Below are positions 14,453-14,562 of a stretch of 14,562 nt of DNA, piece after piece. A model generated the notes under the pieces. It had not been told where the DNA came from, ran no database searches, and worked only from the letters and a program-made list of their open reading frames with translations. Every line of letters starts with the position of its first letter. The stretch's first letter is position 1. The translations under genes were made by a program, and so were the position numbers. Origin of the DNA: Holosporales bacterium (GTDB lineage Bacteria; Pseudomonadota; Alphaproteobacteria; BNTO01); NCBI GenBank assembly GCA_031290075.1, contig JAITOG010000079.1, positions 1-14,562 of the forward strand, given 5' to 3'.

Positions 14453-14562
14453 CTACGCATGAGAAATTTTCTTGACAACTTCAATTAAATGTTTGAACGA
14501 CATAGAATTACGTCTCATAAGTGATTTTACAGACTGTTCAGGTTTTTTCCTAGCTTTGACCA
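14453..14562 (-). CDS. C-terminal fragment of an unidentified gene (5' end outside window)
   Basis: On the minus strand the frame is open from the window edge to a TAG at 14453-14455. It gives 35 residues that start VKARKKPEQSVKS and end IEVVKKISHA, a basic stretch followed by an amphipathic helix. The visible part is too short to assign. A short GAGC-AAA-GCTC hairpin lies just beyond its stop codon. Confidence 0.35.
   Translation of the reverse strand, partial: VKARKKPEQSVKSLMRRNSMSFKHLIEVVKKISHA

Overview
The window is AT-rich alphaproteobacterial DNA, probably from a host-associated lineage such as the Holosporales or Rickettsiales. Three things suggest this. A degenerate NtrX response regulator overlaps trkA, which is an alphaproteobacterial gene order. 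The tRNA-Val(GAC) and tRNA-Lys(TTT) look alphaproteobacterial by recall. The region also carries typical symbiont accessory genes (a secreted ankyrin protein and a Fic enzyme) and many small palindromic repeats. The taxon is an inference; no marker gene settles it.

Layout. 1-1373 (+): C-terminal part of the outer-membrane assembly protein TamA. 1374-1704: a composite palindromic repeat. 1689-2357 (-): pgsA (phosphatidylglycerophosphate synthase), which runs into that repeat. 2735-3298 (+): exported ankyrin-repeat protein. 3416-3663: second composite repeat, reverse orientation. 3673-4722 (-): Fic-domain AMP transferase, visibly less AT-rich than its neighbours. 4917-5530: a perfect 93-bp inverted repeat flanking tRNA-Val, tRNA-Lys and a solo copy of a small repeat. 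5613-9944 (-): RND efflux operon (adaptor then permease). 10009-12779 (+): ntrX-trkA with a 4-bp overlap. 13012-14388 (+): exported beta-barrel-like protein with a palindromic repeat inserted in frame. 14453-14562 (-): the last codons of an unidentified gene.

The most interesting signal is a hierarchy of small mobile palindromes. Family 1 is a 146-bp palindrome bounded by TA. It has long near-perfect terminal inverted repeats (TAGACTTCCTTCG... / ...CGAAGGAAGTCTA). One copy sits inside the beta-barrel gene and adds exactly 48 codons. Two other copies (1466-1704, 3416-3663) are each interrupted at the same internal TA by Family 2, an element of about 90 bp, also TA-flanked, that occurs alone at 5341-5434. 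Removing Family 2 from the first interrupted copy restores exactly 146 bp. Family 3 is the identical 93-bp unit present twice, inverted, around the tRNA pair. The in-frame insertion resembles the protein-coding palindromic elements described in Rickettsia (RPEs). The TA target is typical of MITEs mobilised by IS630/Tc1-mariner-type transposases. No transposase is recognisable in the window.

The functional theme of the ordinary genes is the cell envelope: TamA, PgsA, the RND pump, TrkA and the beta-barrel protein. The ankyrin protein and Fic enzyme are candidate host-interaction factors.
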